Below are positions 32,203 through 39,753 of a stretch of 39,753 nucleotides of DNA, one piece after another; position 1 is the first letter of the stretch, and each line of letters starts with the position of its first letter. The notes beneath the pieces were generated by a model. The model saw nothing but the letters and a program-made list of their open reading frames with translations, searched no databases and was not told the origin of the DNA. Position numbers and translations under genes: made by a program. The stretch spans positions 1 to 39,753 of the forward strand of contig NZ_JOGB01000072.1 in NCBI RefSeq assembly GCF_000719335.1, written 5' to 3'. The stretch comes from Streptomyces sp. NRRL S-87 (GTDB lineage Bacteria > Actinomycetota > Actinomycetes > Streptomycetales > Streptomycetaceae).

Positions 32203-33177
32203 GTGACGATCACCTCTCCCCACCTCGGCAGCTCGGCGGCGTGGACGGACGCCAAGCTGCTGTACGCGCTGGAAGAAGTGGTCGAGAAGGAACTCAACCG
32301 CCACCTGAAGGTCACCAAGGACTGGATGCCGCACGAGTACGTGCCGTGGGGCGACGCCCGGAACTTCCCCGGCTTCTTCGAGGACGGCGAGGCCTGGCAG
32401 CCCGACCAGTCCAAGGTGACCGACATCGGCAAGATCGCGCTGGTGGTCAACCTGCTCACCGAGGACAACCTGCCGAGCTACCACCACGAGATCGCCACCC
32501 TCTTCGGCCGCGACGGCGCGTGGGGCACGTGGGTGCACCGCTGGACCGCCGAGGAGGGCCGCCACGGCATCGTCATGCGCGACTACCTGCTCGCCTCCCG
32601 GGCGGTCGACCCGGACAAGCTGGAGCAGTTCCGCATGGCGCACATGTCGGAGGGCTTCGAGTCCGACAACCGCCACTCGATGCTGCACTCGATCGCGTAC
32701 GTCGCGTTCCAGGAGCTCGCCACCCGCATCTCGCACCGCAACACCGGCCACCAGTCCGGCGACCCCGTGTGCGACCGGATGCTGGCGCGCATCGCGGCGG
32801 ACGAGAACCTGCACATGATCTTCTACCGCAACCTGCTGGGCTCGGCCTTCGAGCTCGCCCCGGACCTGACCATGCAGGCGGTGCGGGACGTGGTCGTGAA
32901 CTTCCGGATGCCCGGACACGGCATGCCCGGGTTCGAGCGCTCGGCCGCGCAGATGGCCATCGGCGGGATCTACAACCTGCGCATCCACCACGACGACGTG
33001 CTCAGCCCGGTGCTGCGCTTCCTCAAGGTCATGCAGATCGACGGCCTCGGCCCGGAGGGCATGCAGGCGCAGGAGGAGCTCGGCCTCTTCATGAACGGCC
33101 TCGACTCCGAGGCCCGCAAGTTCGACGAGCGGCTGGCCGCCCGCGCGGCCCGTCTGGCCGCGCGCGGCAAGGCGTAG
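32203..33177 (+). CDS. Acyl-ACP desaturase (diiron)
   Basis: The 324-residue ferritin-like enzyme carries the diiron motifs EEGRHG near 115-120 and DENLHM near 204-209, with additional ligands in LTEDNLPSYHHEI near 86-98. It inserts a double bond into acyl-ACP, as mycobacterial DesA and plant stearoyl-ACP desaturases do, using ferredoxin electrons. No membrane segments are present. GTG at 32203 follows GGAG by 7 bases. The palindromic array just upstream suggests regulation by lipid state. Confidence 0.93.
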   Translation: MTITSPHLGSSAAWTDAKLLYALEEVVEKELNRHLKVTKDWMPHEYVPWGDARNFPGFFEDGEAWQPDQSKVTDIGKIALVVNLLTEDNLPSYHHEIATLFGRDGAWGTWVHRWTAEEGRHGIVMRDYLLASRAVDPDKLEQFRMAHMSEGFESDNRHSMLHSIAYVAFQELATRISHRNTGHQSGDPVCDRMLARIAADENLHMIFYRNLLGSAFELAPDLTMQAVRDVVVNFRMPGHGMPGFERSAAQMAIGGIYNLRIHHDDVLSPVLRFLKVMQIDGLGPEGMQAQEELGLFMNGLDSEARKFDERLAARAARLAARGKA

Positions 33178-33182
33178 GCAGG

Positions 33183-33198
33183 GCCCCCGCGTGGGGGC
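33183..33198. terminator. Hairpin between desaturase and WhiB-like genes
   Basis: GCCCCC (33183-33188) pairs with GGGGGC (33193-33198) across GCGT, in the 27-base gap between convergent genes. Confidence 0.6.
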
Positions 33199-33204
33199 GG
33201 GCCG

Positions 33205-33477
33205 TCAGCCGCGGCGCAGTGCCTTGCGCTCCTGCTCCGACAGCCCGCCCCACACGCCGAAGCGCTCGTCGTTGGCCAGCGCGTACTCGAGGCACGCGGC
33301 GCGGCCCTCGCACGCCCCGCACAGCCTCTTCGCATCGCGCACCGACGTGCCCGGCTCCGGGAAGAAGAAGTCCGGGCCCGTCTGCGCGCACAGCGCGTCC
33401 CACTGCCAGGGCGTGGCGGGGTCGGGCGCGGTGGACGGGATCGGCGGGAGAGTCTTCGTGATCGGCATGTCCTGCAT
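33205..33477 (-). CDS. WhiB-like [4Fe-4S] transcription regulator
   Basis: The 90-residue protein has the four WhiB cysteines C30, C53, C56 and C62 (spacing C-x22-C-x2-C-x5-C), which bind an iron-sulfur cluster, followed by GVWGGLSEQERKALRR. Wbl proteins act with sigma factors and many control development or stress responses. From memory the neighbourhood corresponds to wblH of S. coelicolor, but the paralogue is not proven. The start is uncertain: ATG at 33477 is used; ATG at 33468 and TTG at 33507 are alternatives, and none has a good ribosome site. It may be leaderless. Confidence 0.92.
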   Translation of the reverse strand: MQDMPITKTLPPIPSTAPDPATPWQWDALCAQTGPDFFFPEPGTSVRDAKRLCGACEGRAACLEYALANDERFGVWGGLSEQERKALRRG

Positions 33478-33543
33478 GCTGCCGGAGCCGGATATACGGC
33501 CGATCAACAGGCCATCAACGCGCGTCCATCAGCCTACGGCCCA

Positions 33544-33640
33544 CGCGCGCCACTCGCCCCCGGCGCGCGCCACTCGCCCCGGCGCGCGCCTCGACCGGTC
33601 CCCCGACCCACCCTGGCCCGCGCCTCGACCGGTCCCCCCG
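33544..33640. repeat. Two pairs of direct repeats between Wbl and VOC genes
   Basis: CGCGCGCCACTCGCCCC is repeated at 33544-33560 and 33564-33580. CGCGCCTCGACCGGTCCCC is repeated at about 33585 and 33619. The gap holds no gene. Confidence 0.6.
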
Positions 33641-33697
33641 GCCCGCCCCGCGCCGCCACGCCACGCGCCGCTCCGGCGACCCCTCACGCCCGCCCGA

Positions 33698-34492
33698 TCA
33701 CGCCCCGCTGGGCGGTGCGCTCGCGATCACCGCGAAACGCGCCCCCGCCGGGTCGGCCAGCTTGGCGAACCGGCCCACCCCCTCCATGAACAGCGGCGTC
33801 AGCCGGACCTTCCCGCCCATCTCCTCGGCCCTGGCCGCGGTCAGGTCGCAGTCCTGGACCTCGAAGTACGGCGTCCAGTACGGCGCCCCGGCGTCCTCGA
33901 CGGGGTCGGGCCCGATCGGCACCAGCCCGCCGAAGGCGGCCTCGTCCGGCGCGGCCGCGGGCCTGACGACGGTGTACGTACCGCCGTCGAACGGCATCTC
34001 GGACACCTCCCAGCCGAACACGGCGCGGTAGAAGCGCGCCGCGGCGGCCACGTCGGGGGTGTACAGCTCGGCCCAGCACAGCGTGCCCACGTCGGTGACG
34101 GCCTCCAGGCCGCGGGTGGCGCGCGGCTGCCAGACCCCGAAGGGGACGCCCGCGGGGTCGGTGAAGACCGCCATCCGGCCCCGGTCCAGGACGTCCATCG
34201 GCTCGAACAGCACGCCGCCGCCCGCGTCCCGGACGGCCCGCGCGGTCGCGTCGGCGTCGGAGGTCCGGAAGTAGACGTTCCAGCTCGGCGGCCCCTGCTC
34301 CTCCGTCACGGTCATGCCGCCCGCGACCGTCCGGCCGTCCAGCCGGAACATGCCGTAGCCGCCCACCTCCTCGCCTCCCGGCTCGAAGTCCCAGCCGAAC
34401 AGTCCGGCGTAGAAGGTCCCTGCCCCGGCGATGTCGGGCGTGCCGAGGTCGATCCAGTTCGGTGCGCCGTCGACGTAGTTGGTGGTGAGCAT
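33698..34492 (-). CDS. VOC-family protein with two glyoxalase-like domains
   Basis: The 264-residue protein has two VOC units: residues about 9-122 (PNWIDLGTPDIAGAGTFYAGLFGWDF) and about 137-255 (LCWAELYTPDVAAAARFYRAVFGWEV, ends only). This layout is that of the Cfp30B-type proteins of actinobacteria. Only some metal-ligand positions seem kept, so catalysis is uncertain; such proteins often bind small molecules. ATG at 34492 follows AAGGAGG by 6 bases, the strongest ribosome site in this part. The open frame continuing upstream to 36259 is not used. Confidence 0.92.
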   Translation of the reverse strand: MLTTNYVDGAPNWIDLGTPDIAGAGTFYAGLFGWDFEPGGEEVGGYGMFRLDGRTVAGGMTVTEEQGPPSWNVYFRTSDADATARAVRDAGGGVLFEPMDVLDRGRMAVFTDPAGVPFGVWQPRATRGLEAVTDVGTLCWAELYTPDVAAAARFYRAVFGWEVSEMPFDGGTYTVVRPAAAPDEAAFGGLVPIGPDPVEDAGAPYWTPYFEVQDCDLTAARAEEMGGKVRLTPLFMEGVGRFAKLADPAGARFAVIASAPPSGA

Positions 34493-34668
34493 CGCGGCCT
34501 CCTTGGCACGGATCCCGTTCCGACCCTTCGAGCATGGCACCCGGCACGGACGGTCCGCCGGACGGACGCGCCGCGCGCCCGTCCGATCGTTCCCGATCGG
34601 CCTCGGCGGGCGGCGCGACCGCGTCCTTGCCTTCCCGACGTGCGCGTCCGCCGCCCCCTCCCCCGCCG

Positions 34669-36018
34669 TCATCCCTCGACGCGGCCGGTCACCAGCAGGT
34701 CGCCGGCCGGGGTGCGGCGGGCGAGGTGCCCCGTGCGGAGGTAGCCGTCGGCGGTGAAGGCACGGGCGTCGTGCTCGGGTGCCCGGTAGTAGCCGCGCGG
34801 GGTGTACGGGCCGCGGGCGAGGAGCTCGCCGGTCTCGCCGTCGGCCACGTCGCGGCCGGCTCCGTCGACGAGGCGGATCTCGTCGTCGGGCGACAGCGGA
34901 CGGCCCTGCCCGGTGAGCACGGGCTCGTCCGGGTCGGCGGGCCGGGTGAGCAGGAGGGGGCCCTCGGCGCCGCCGACGACCTGCTGCAGCCGGCAGCCCA
35001 GCGCCGCGCGCAGCCGTTCGGCGGTCGTCCCGGGCACCGGCGCGCCCCCGAGCTGAACGAGCCGCAGGCTGCTCACGTCGAAGCGGGCCGCGGACAGGGT
35101 GTCGAGCCAGCTCAGGGCGACGTCGGGCACCACCGACGTGACGGTGGCCCGCTCCCGCGCGACGGCCGCCAGGGCAGCGGCGGGTCCGGGGTCCTCGGCC
35201 AGCACCACGGTGCCGCCGACGGCGAAGGTGCCGACGATGCCGGGTCCCCCGAGGGCCAGGTGCGCCCCGGCCGGGAGCGCCGCGAGGTACACGTCGTCCG
35301 CCGTGAGCGACACCAGCTCGGCGGCGGCCCGCGCCTGGTAGGCCAGGTCGTCGTGGGTGCGCGGGACGAGCCGGGGCGCCCCGGACGTGCCGTCGCGGGG
35401 CAGGAGGAGGGCCACCTGGCCGGCGCTCTGCCGCAGGGCCGGACCGGGCGGGGCGTCGACGGAGTCCAGCGGGAAGTAGTGGCAGCCCGCCGGATCGGTC
35501 CGGGCGCCTCCGTACGGGGAGGACTCCCCCGGCGGCTCGAAGGTGAACACCCGCCGCAGGAAGGGCCACCGGGCCGCGATGTCGGCGGCCGTCGCCGTGT
35601 GGTCGAAGCCCCCGTACGTCCCCGGGCCGACGTAGCCGACGGCCTGGGTGAGCCGCACGACCGCGGACAGCTCCTCCGCGCGGTAGGCCGACGGGCAGGG
35701 CACGGGCACCGCGCCGGAGCGCAGCAGTGCGAAGAGGACGACGACGAACTCCGGCACGTTCGGCAGGTGGACCACGACCCGCTGGCCGGGCCGTACGCCA
35801 CGCAGCCGGAACCCGGCGGCCATGCGGTCCACGCGCCGGTCGAGCTGCCCGTACGTGAGGCGGGCGGCCCCGTGGACGAGCGCGGTCCGCGGACCGTGCT
35901 CCAGGGCCCGGCGGCGCAGCAGGTCGTCCAGCGTGCTGCCGCGCCAGTGCCCGGCAGCGCAGTAGCGGTCGACGAACTCCTCGGGCCAGGGCGTGCAGCC
36001 TTCGAGCATGGGTGCCAT
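34669..36018 (-). CDS. Truncated DhbE/EntE-like adenylating enzyme
   Basis: The 449-residue protein resembles 2,3-dihydroxybenzoate- or salicylate-AMP ligases: the N-terminal EFVDRYCAAGHWRGSTL, LRLVQLGGAPV, RLQQVVGGAEGPLLLTRPAD and RGPYTPRGYY segments match that group. Three oddities appear. The A3 P-loop reads LPRDGTSGAPRLVPRTHDD (207-224) with RDG in place of SGG. The A7 aspartate that holds AMP ribose is His431 (LRTGH). The protein stops at VTGRVEG, right after the A8 hinge Gly-Arg, so the C-terminal domain of about 100 residues with its catalytic lysine is missing. It is probably inactive, specialised, or a decaying gene. ATG at 36018; ATG at 36009 is possible. Confidence 0.8.
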   Translation of the reverse strand: MAPMLEGCTPWPEEFVDRYCAAGHWRGSTLDDLLRRRALEHGPRTALVHGAARLTYGQLDRRVDRMAAGFRLRGVRPGQRVVVHLPNVPEFVVVLFALLRSGAVPVPCPSAYRAEELSAVVRLTQAVGYVGPGTYGGFDHTATAADIAARWPFLRRVFTFEPPGESSPYGGARTDPAGCHYFPLDSVDAPPGPALRQSAGQVALLLPRDGTSGAPRLVPRTHDDLAYQARAAAELVSLTADDVYLAALPAGAHLALGGPGIVGTFAVGGTVVLAEDPGPAAALAAVARERATVTSVVPDVALSWLDTLSAARFDVSSLRLVQLGGAPVPGTTAERLRAALGCRLQQVVGGAEGPLLLTRPADPDEPVLTGQGRPLSPDDEIRLVDGAGRDVADGETGELLARGPYTPRGYYRAPEHDARAFTADGYLRTGHLARRTPAGDLLVTGRVEG

Positions 36019-36197
36019 CGGATTCCTTCCCCCGTGATCTTGATCCCGGCCATCCCATCCGGCGGCACTCCCCGGCGCAATGAGCCGTCCCGACCATGGA
36101 CACCAGGCTCCCTCGGCGGAACGTCCAACGACCCGACCGCGAGGCGCGGCCGTCGCCCCGGCCGTCGCCCCGGCCTCCCCCGCGGGCCCGGCCCGGT

Positions 36198-36260
36198 CGG
36201 CACGGCACCGGCACCGGCACCGGCACCGGCACCGACGGGCACGGGCACCGCACCGGCACC
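36198..36260. repeat. GGCACC microsatellite next to the PucR stop
   Basis: About six consecutive CGGCAC hexamers and further imperfect copies end immediately before the stop codon of the regulator gene. The 242-base gap to the adenylating enzyme holds no gene. Confidence 0.7.
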
Positions 36261-37295
36261 TCAGTCGTCGAGCAGGCGCCAGACGCCGAGGGCGAGCCGG
36301 GCCCGGGTCAGTCCGCCGGGCGCGGTGAGGTCGATGCCCAGGGCCCTGCCGATCTGCTCGACGCGGCGCGCGACGCTGCTGTGGTGCAGGTGGAGCAGGT
36401 CGGCGGCGCGTCGCAGCGAGCCGGTGGCGCAGTACGCGTCCAGCGTCTGCAGGTCCTCCGGATCCCCGACGAGCCGGGCGATCGCGGCCACGTCCGCGTT
36501 CTCGCGCGCGACCGACGCGGGGATCTCGGCCAGCAGCGCCAGCGCGCCCAGGTCGGCGTGGTGGCGCACGGGTTCGCGCGGACCGGTGAAGCGGAGGGCG
36601 GTACGGGCCTCCTGCCAGCACCGGTCGGGGCTCCCGGCGGCGCCGATGCCCGCCCGTACGCCCGCCGGGAACCGGTCCGGGACGACGGTCGTGGCCAGGA
36701 TGGCGCCGACGTCGCCCAGCGGAGCCGCCTTGACCGGCCGCTCCGGGCAGATCAGCGCGCCGATCCGGTCGAGCGGCAGCTGCGAGCGGACGGCGACCAC
36801 CCGGACCGGCAGGTCGGCGGCGAAGCCCAGGAGACGCAACGCCCGTGCCCGCGCGGGCTCTTCGCTGCGCGAGCTGATGACCAGTTCGACGAGGGCGGGG
36901 TCGGCCAGGGTGGTGGGGGCGGGGCCGTACCGTTCGACGACCGCCGCCACGGCGAGGGCCAGCCGCTCCAGGAGCACCTCGTCCAGTTGGAGCGGTCCGC
37001 CGGGGCGTTCCAGCCACACCGTGCCGAACTCCTCCTCGTCGAGGGAGACCGGCATCGTGCTGGAGGCCGGCGCCGGCGGGTCGGCGGCCCCGGTGCCGCC
37101 GGGCGAGAAGCGGATCGTGCGCCCCGTGCCGTGCAGCCTTATCCCGGCCACGCACTCCGCCAGGGCCGCCGAGGCCCGGGCGAGCGCGGGCAGGTCCACG
37201 CGCCGGCGCATGAGCGTGTCGTAGAACGCGACGATGCGGATCGCGCCGTCCACGTACGGATCGAGTCCCGACAGCCTCACGGCGAGTGCCTCCAT
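36261..37295 (-). CDS. PucR/CdaR-type transcriptional regulator
   Basis: The 344-residue protein ends with a PucR-type HTH (about 290-340): LQTLDAYCATGSLRRAADLL, HLHHSSVARRVEQIGRALGI and GLTRARLALGVWRLL. The middle part resembles the GGDEF-like region of PucR proteins without diguanylate-cyclase motifs. Its ligand is unknown. ATG at 37295 (MEALAVRL). The gene is divergent from the esterase gene, with a 99-base gap, so the esterase is the likeliest target; it also precedes the truncated adenylating enzyme. Confidence 0.88.
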   Translation of the reverse strand: MEALAVRLSGLDPYVDGAIRIVAFYDTLMRRRVDLPALARASAALAECVAGIRLHGTGRTIRFSPGGTGAADPPAPASSTMPVSLDEEEFGTVWLERPGGPLQLDEVLLERLALAVAAVVERYGPAPTTLADPALVELVISSRSEEPARARALRLLGFAADLPVRVVAVRSQLPLDRIGALICPERPVKAAPLGDVGAILATTVVPDRFPAGVRAGIGAAGSPDRCWQEARTALRFTGPREPVRHHADLGALALLAEIPASVARENADVAAIARLVGDPEDLQTLDAYCATGSLRRAADLLHLHHSSVARRVEQIGRALGIDLTAPGGLTRARLALGVWRLLDD

Positions 37296-37394
37296 GGCAG
37301 CAGGATAAGAGGCGGCGGATGCGCCAACCGTCGCGCATGCGGGGCGGGTTGGTCGACGGACGGCGGGTGACGCGGGCGCGGGCCGGAGTCGAGG

Positions 37395-38300
37395 ATGGTC
37401 GCCATGGACCCCGAACTCGAAGCATTCCTCCCGCTGGTCCCCCGCCTCGACCTGACCGACCCGGTCGCCGCGCGCGGGACGTACGCCGCGGCGGCCGCCG
37501 CGCGGCCGGGACCGGACACCTCGGCCATGACGGTCGAGGACCGCACCGTGCCCGCGGATCCGGACGTCGCGGTGCGCGTCTACCGTCCGCGAGGGGCGCA
37601 CGGCGCCGTGGTCTGGCTGCACGGCGGCGGGTTCGTCATGGGCGACCTGGACACCGAGCACCTGTGGGCCGGCCGGCTCGCCGAGGGCTCCGGCGCGGTG
37701 GTGGTCTCGGTGGGCTACCGGCTGGCCCCCGAGTGCCCGTACCCGGCCGCCCTGGACGACGCGTACGCCGCCCTGACCTGGACGGCCCGGCACGCAGCGG
37801 AACTCGGCATCGACCCCGATCGGATCGCGGTCGGCGGCCACAGCGCCGGCGGCGGGCTCGCGGCGCAGGTGGCGCTGCGGGCGCGCGAGGAGCAGGGGCC
37901 GCGGATCCGCTTCCAGGTGCTCAACGAGCCGCAGCTGGACGACCGTCAGGACACCTGGTCCGCACGGAACTTCACGGACACCCCGTGGATCGACCGCGCC
38001 TCGGTCACCGCGTCCTGGCGGTACTACCTGGGATCCGGAGCCGCCACGGCCGGTGCCGCCCCGGCCCGGGCCGCCGACCTGTCCGGCCTGCCGGACGCCT
38101 ACGTCGCCACGGCCGAGTTCGACCCCAACCGCGACGAGGCCGTCGCCTACGCGCTGCGCCTGCTGCAGGCGGGCGCGTCGGTCGAACTCCACCAGTGGCC
38201 GGGCACCTTCCACGGATCGCAGGCGATCCTGTCCGCCGACGTCTCGCAGCGGCAGCTCGCCGCCGTCGGCGCGGCCCTGCGGCGCGCGCTGGCCGACTGA
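37395..38300 (+). CDS. Alpha/beta-hydrolase of the HSL esterase family
   Basis: The 301-residue hydrolase has the oxyanion motif HGGGF (76-80), nucleophile Ser150 in GGHSAGGG (the family usually has GDSAGG; here His replaces Asp), Asp243 in EFDPNRDE and His273 in GTFHGS. It should cleave short or medium-chain esters in the cytoplasm. ATG at 37395 follows GGAG by 6 bases; ATG at 37404 is also possible. It is divergent from the PucR-type regulator and converges on the LigD-like gene. Confidence 0.92.
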   Translation: MVAMDPELEAFLPLVPRLDLTDPVAARGTYAAAAAARPGPDTSAMTVEDRTVPADPDVAVRVYRPRGAHGAVVWLHGGGFVMGDLDTEHLWAGRLAEGSGAVVVSVGYRLAPECPYPAALDDAYAALTWTARHAAELGIDPDRIAVGGHSAGGGLAAQVALRAREEQGPRIRFQVLNEPQLDDRQDTWSARNFTDTPWIDRASVTASWRYYLGSGAATAGAAPARAADLSGLPDAYVATAEFDPNRDEAVAYALRLLQAGASVELHQWPGTFHGSQAILSADVSQRQLAAVGAALRRALAD

Positions 38301-38363
38301 GACGACCGGACGGGGCCGCACGAGACGACCGGACGGGGCCGGGCAGGTCTGCCGGGCCGGCAG
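38299..38363. terminator. Direct repeat and hairpin between esterase and LigD-like genes
   Basis: GAGACGACCGGACGGGGCCG is present twice (38299-38318 and 38322-38341). It is followed by CTGCC/GGCAG (38349-38363, 5-base loop), a candidate terminator between convergent genes. Confidence 0.45.
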
Positions 38364-38450
38364 AGAGGCGACGGCGGGGCGGGGCGGGGCGGACCGACGG
38401 GACACCGGACCCGAAGGGGGTTCTCCACCCCGCAGGCGAGGACGTGGACG

Positions 38451-39461
38451 TCACTCCTCGCGCTTCGCGCGGCTGGGCTGGACCCGCTTGGGCTCCCCCG
38501 GCATCTTCGGGTAGTCCGGCGGGTAGGGCATGTCGCCGAGACCGTGGTCCCGCTCCTGGCGCTCTGCGAGCTCCAGCACCGGGTCCAGGACGAACCGCCG
38601 CTCGTCCATGTCGTGGTGCACGTCGCCCAGTTCGGCGTACCGCGCCGGCATCGTGACGATGTCGAAGTCCCGCGGATCGGCGCTGTCCAGCTCCTCCCAG
38701 CGCAGCGGCGCCGAGACGGGCGCGTGCGGACGGGGGCGGACGGAGTACGCGGAGGCGATGGTGCGGTCGCGGGCGGTCTGGTTGTAGTCGAAGAAGATCC
38801 GCTCGCCCCGCTCCTCCTTCCACCACTTGGTCGTCACCCGGCCCGGCATGCGCTGCTCCAGCTCCCGCCCGATCGCGATGGCGCACCGCCGTACCTCGGT
38901 GAAGGTCCACCGGGCCTCGATCGGCACGAACACGTGCAGCCCGCGCCCGCCCGAGGTCTTCGGCCAGCCCCGCAGTCCCAACCCGTCCAGCAGCTCGTGG
39001 AGCTGGTGGGCCGCGGCCACCGCATCGCCGTAGTCCGTACCGGGCTGCGGGTCTAGGTCGATGCGCAGCTCGTCCGGCCGGTCGGTGTCCTCCCGGCGCA
39101 CCGGCCAGGGGTGGAAGGTCAGACAACCGAGGTTCGCCGCCCACAGCACGGCGGCCACCTCCGTGGGACACATCTCGTCGGCGCTCCGACCGCTGGGGAA
39201 CGCGATGTGCGCCGTGGGGATCCAGTCCGGCAGGTACTTCGGCGCCCGCTTCTGGAAGAACGACTCGCCGTCCACCCCGTCCGGGTAGCGCTCCAACGTC
39301 GTGGGCCGGTCCCGCAGCCCGCGCAGTACGCCCTCGCCCACGGCCAGGTAGTACTGGGCGACGTCCAGCTTGGTCAGGCCGCGCTCGGGGAAGTACACCT
39401 TCTCCGGATTGCTCAGGCGCACGGTGCGGTCGCCGACCTCCAGCTCCACGGCATTGCCCAT
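38451..39461 (-). CDS. Stand-alone LigD polymerase/primase domain
   Basis: The 336-residue protein is the archaeo-eukaryotic primase-type polymerase domain known from LigD. It has NPEKVYFPERGLTKLDVAQY near 18-37, the catalytic DLD in LRIDLDPQPGTDY near 134-146, SGGRGLHVFVPIE with the NTP-binding His, and FFDYNQTARDRTIASAYSVR with the third Asp. In NHEJ it extends or fills DNA ends, with preference for ribonucleotides. No Ku gene and no ligase or phosphoesterase domain is present in this window. ATG at 39461 is used; GTG at 39470 is possible, and the longer frame covers a low-complexity repeat. Confidence 0.92.
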   Translation of the reverse strand: MGNAVELEVGDRTVRLSNPEKVYFPERGLTKLDVAQYYLAVGEGVLRGLRDRPTTLERYPDGVDGESFFQKRAPKYLPDWIPTAHIAFPSGRSADEMCPTEVAAVLWAANLGCLTFHPWPVRREDTDRPDELRIDLDPQPGTDYGDAVAAAHQLHELLDGLGLRGWPKTSGGRGLHVFVPIEARWTFTEVRRCAIAIGRELEQRMPGRVTTKWWKEERGERIFFDYNQTARDRTIASAYSVRPRPHAPVSAPLRWEELDSADPRDFDIVTMPARYAELGDVHHDMDERRFVLDPVLELAERQERDHGLGDMPYPPDYPKMPGEPKRVQPSRAKREE

Positions 39462-39490
39462 GAGCGCCACGGTAAGCGCGCCCCGCCGCC

Positions 39491-39675
39491 CCCGCAGCCC
39501 GACGCCGTCCGCCCACACCGCCCAGGCCCGCCGTCCCACGCCGTCCGCCCCCGCCGTCCGACTCCGTCCACCCCCGCAGCCCGACGCCGCCCGCCCCCGC
39601 CGTCCCCCGCCGTCCCGCACCGTCCTCACCCGCAGCCCGACGCCGTCCACCCCCCGCAGCCCCGTCAGGCCGTCC
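39491..39675. repeat. GC-rich repeat array upstream of the LigD-like gene
   Basis: CCCGCAGCCCGACGCCGTCC or a near copy occurs at 39491-39510, 39573-39592 and 39629-39648, with a partial fourth at 39653-39675. CCGCCGTCC words lie between. No gene is supported in this segment. Confidence 0.6.
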
Positions 39676-39710
39676 CGTGGTGTGTGGGGGAGGCGCTTGA
39701 CAGGGGTGGC
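39672..39710 (+). repeat. Dispersed intergenic repeat, copy B
   Basis: This copy has GTCCCGTGGTGTGTGGG, a 3-base-shorter spacer-like stretch, then GGCGCTTGACAGGGG, matching copy A at 6728-6770. TTGACA lies at 39697-39702. As in copy A, a GCAGGCCC word follows some bases later (39725). The rest of the element runs toward the window edge. Confidence 0.65.
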
Positions 39711-39753
39711 AGGCTGGACCGGAGGCAGGCCCGGGCCAGGGGTGGCCGCAGGC

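Noticed and set aside
34534..37224. 896-codon plus-strand frame across the adenylating enzyme and PucR genes
   Set aside because: It crosses two recognisable minus-strand genes and their gap and has no motif.
39462..39650. N-terminal extension of the LigD-like protein
   Set aside because: The extra residues are repeat-coded Gly/Arg sequence, and the conserved domain starts right after the ATG at 39461.

Overview
The window is a high-GC stretch of actinobacterial chromosome, almost certainly from Streptomyces. Supporting signs are strong third-position GC bias, frequent GTG starts and one TTG start, a WhiB-like protein, an SsgA-like sporulation protein, an F420-type LLM oxidoreductase, and several typical streptomycete families (DUF6545/MAB_1171c-like, PucR, CaiB, M1 peptidase). 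From memory, the order (SCO6745-like protein, Tex, fadB/fadA pair, SsgD-like, WhiB-like, LigD polymerase domain) resembles the SCO6745 to SCO6709 part of the S. coelicolor chromosome. That correspondence was not checked by a search.

Layout. 1-6.7 kb: a SCO6745-family protein behind a TetR-type palindrome, the RNA-binding protein Tex with a GDGR-repeat tail, and an ImmA/IrrE-like metalloprotease overlapping a polytopic DUF6545-type membrane protein, followed by an SDR. 6.7-7.0 kb: a repeat-rich gap with a dispersed element that recurs at the right end of the window. 7.0-12.7 kb: an ABC-F ATPase, a secreted M1 metallopeptidase, an MpaB-type oxygenase and a secreted sphingomyelinase-like phosphodiesterase.

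12.7-15.9 kb is an accessory island. It holds the 3' remnant of a large serine recombinase on the minus strand, then an HTH/TPR-like regulator and four small genes on the plus strand, each block closed by a hairpin. One of the small proteins is an internal duplication of a CxxC module.

16.0-25.9 kb is a lipid-catabolism block. It has a long-chain AMP ligase divergent from a MerR regulator, and a minus-strand run coding for a CaiB/AMACR-type enzyme, an LLM F420 oxidoreductase, an LCAD-type acyl-CoA dehydrogenase, a thiolase and a FadB-type multienzyme. Together these could activate, epimerise and beta-oxidise a branched acyl-CoA. A palindrome and a KstR2-like site lie upstream of the run.

26-39.8 kb is a mosaic of single genes: YjbR-like protein, saccharopine-dehydrogenase-like enzyme, endonuclease V divergent from YciI, a secreted BNR-repeat protein divergent from an SsgA-like gene, an RsbW-type ATPase with an altered N-box, DDAH, acyl-ACP desaturase, WhiB-like protein, tandem VOC protein, a truncated DhbE-like adenylating enzyme, a PucR regulator, an HSL-type esterase and a stand-alone LigD polymerase domain. 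No rRNA, tRNA, CRISPR array or intact transposase was seen.
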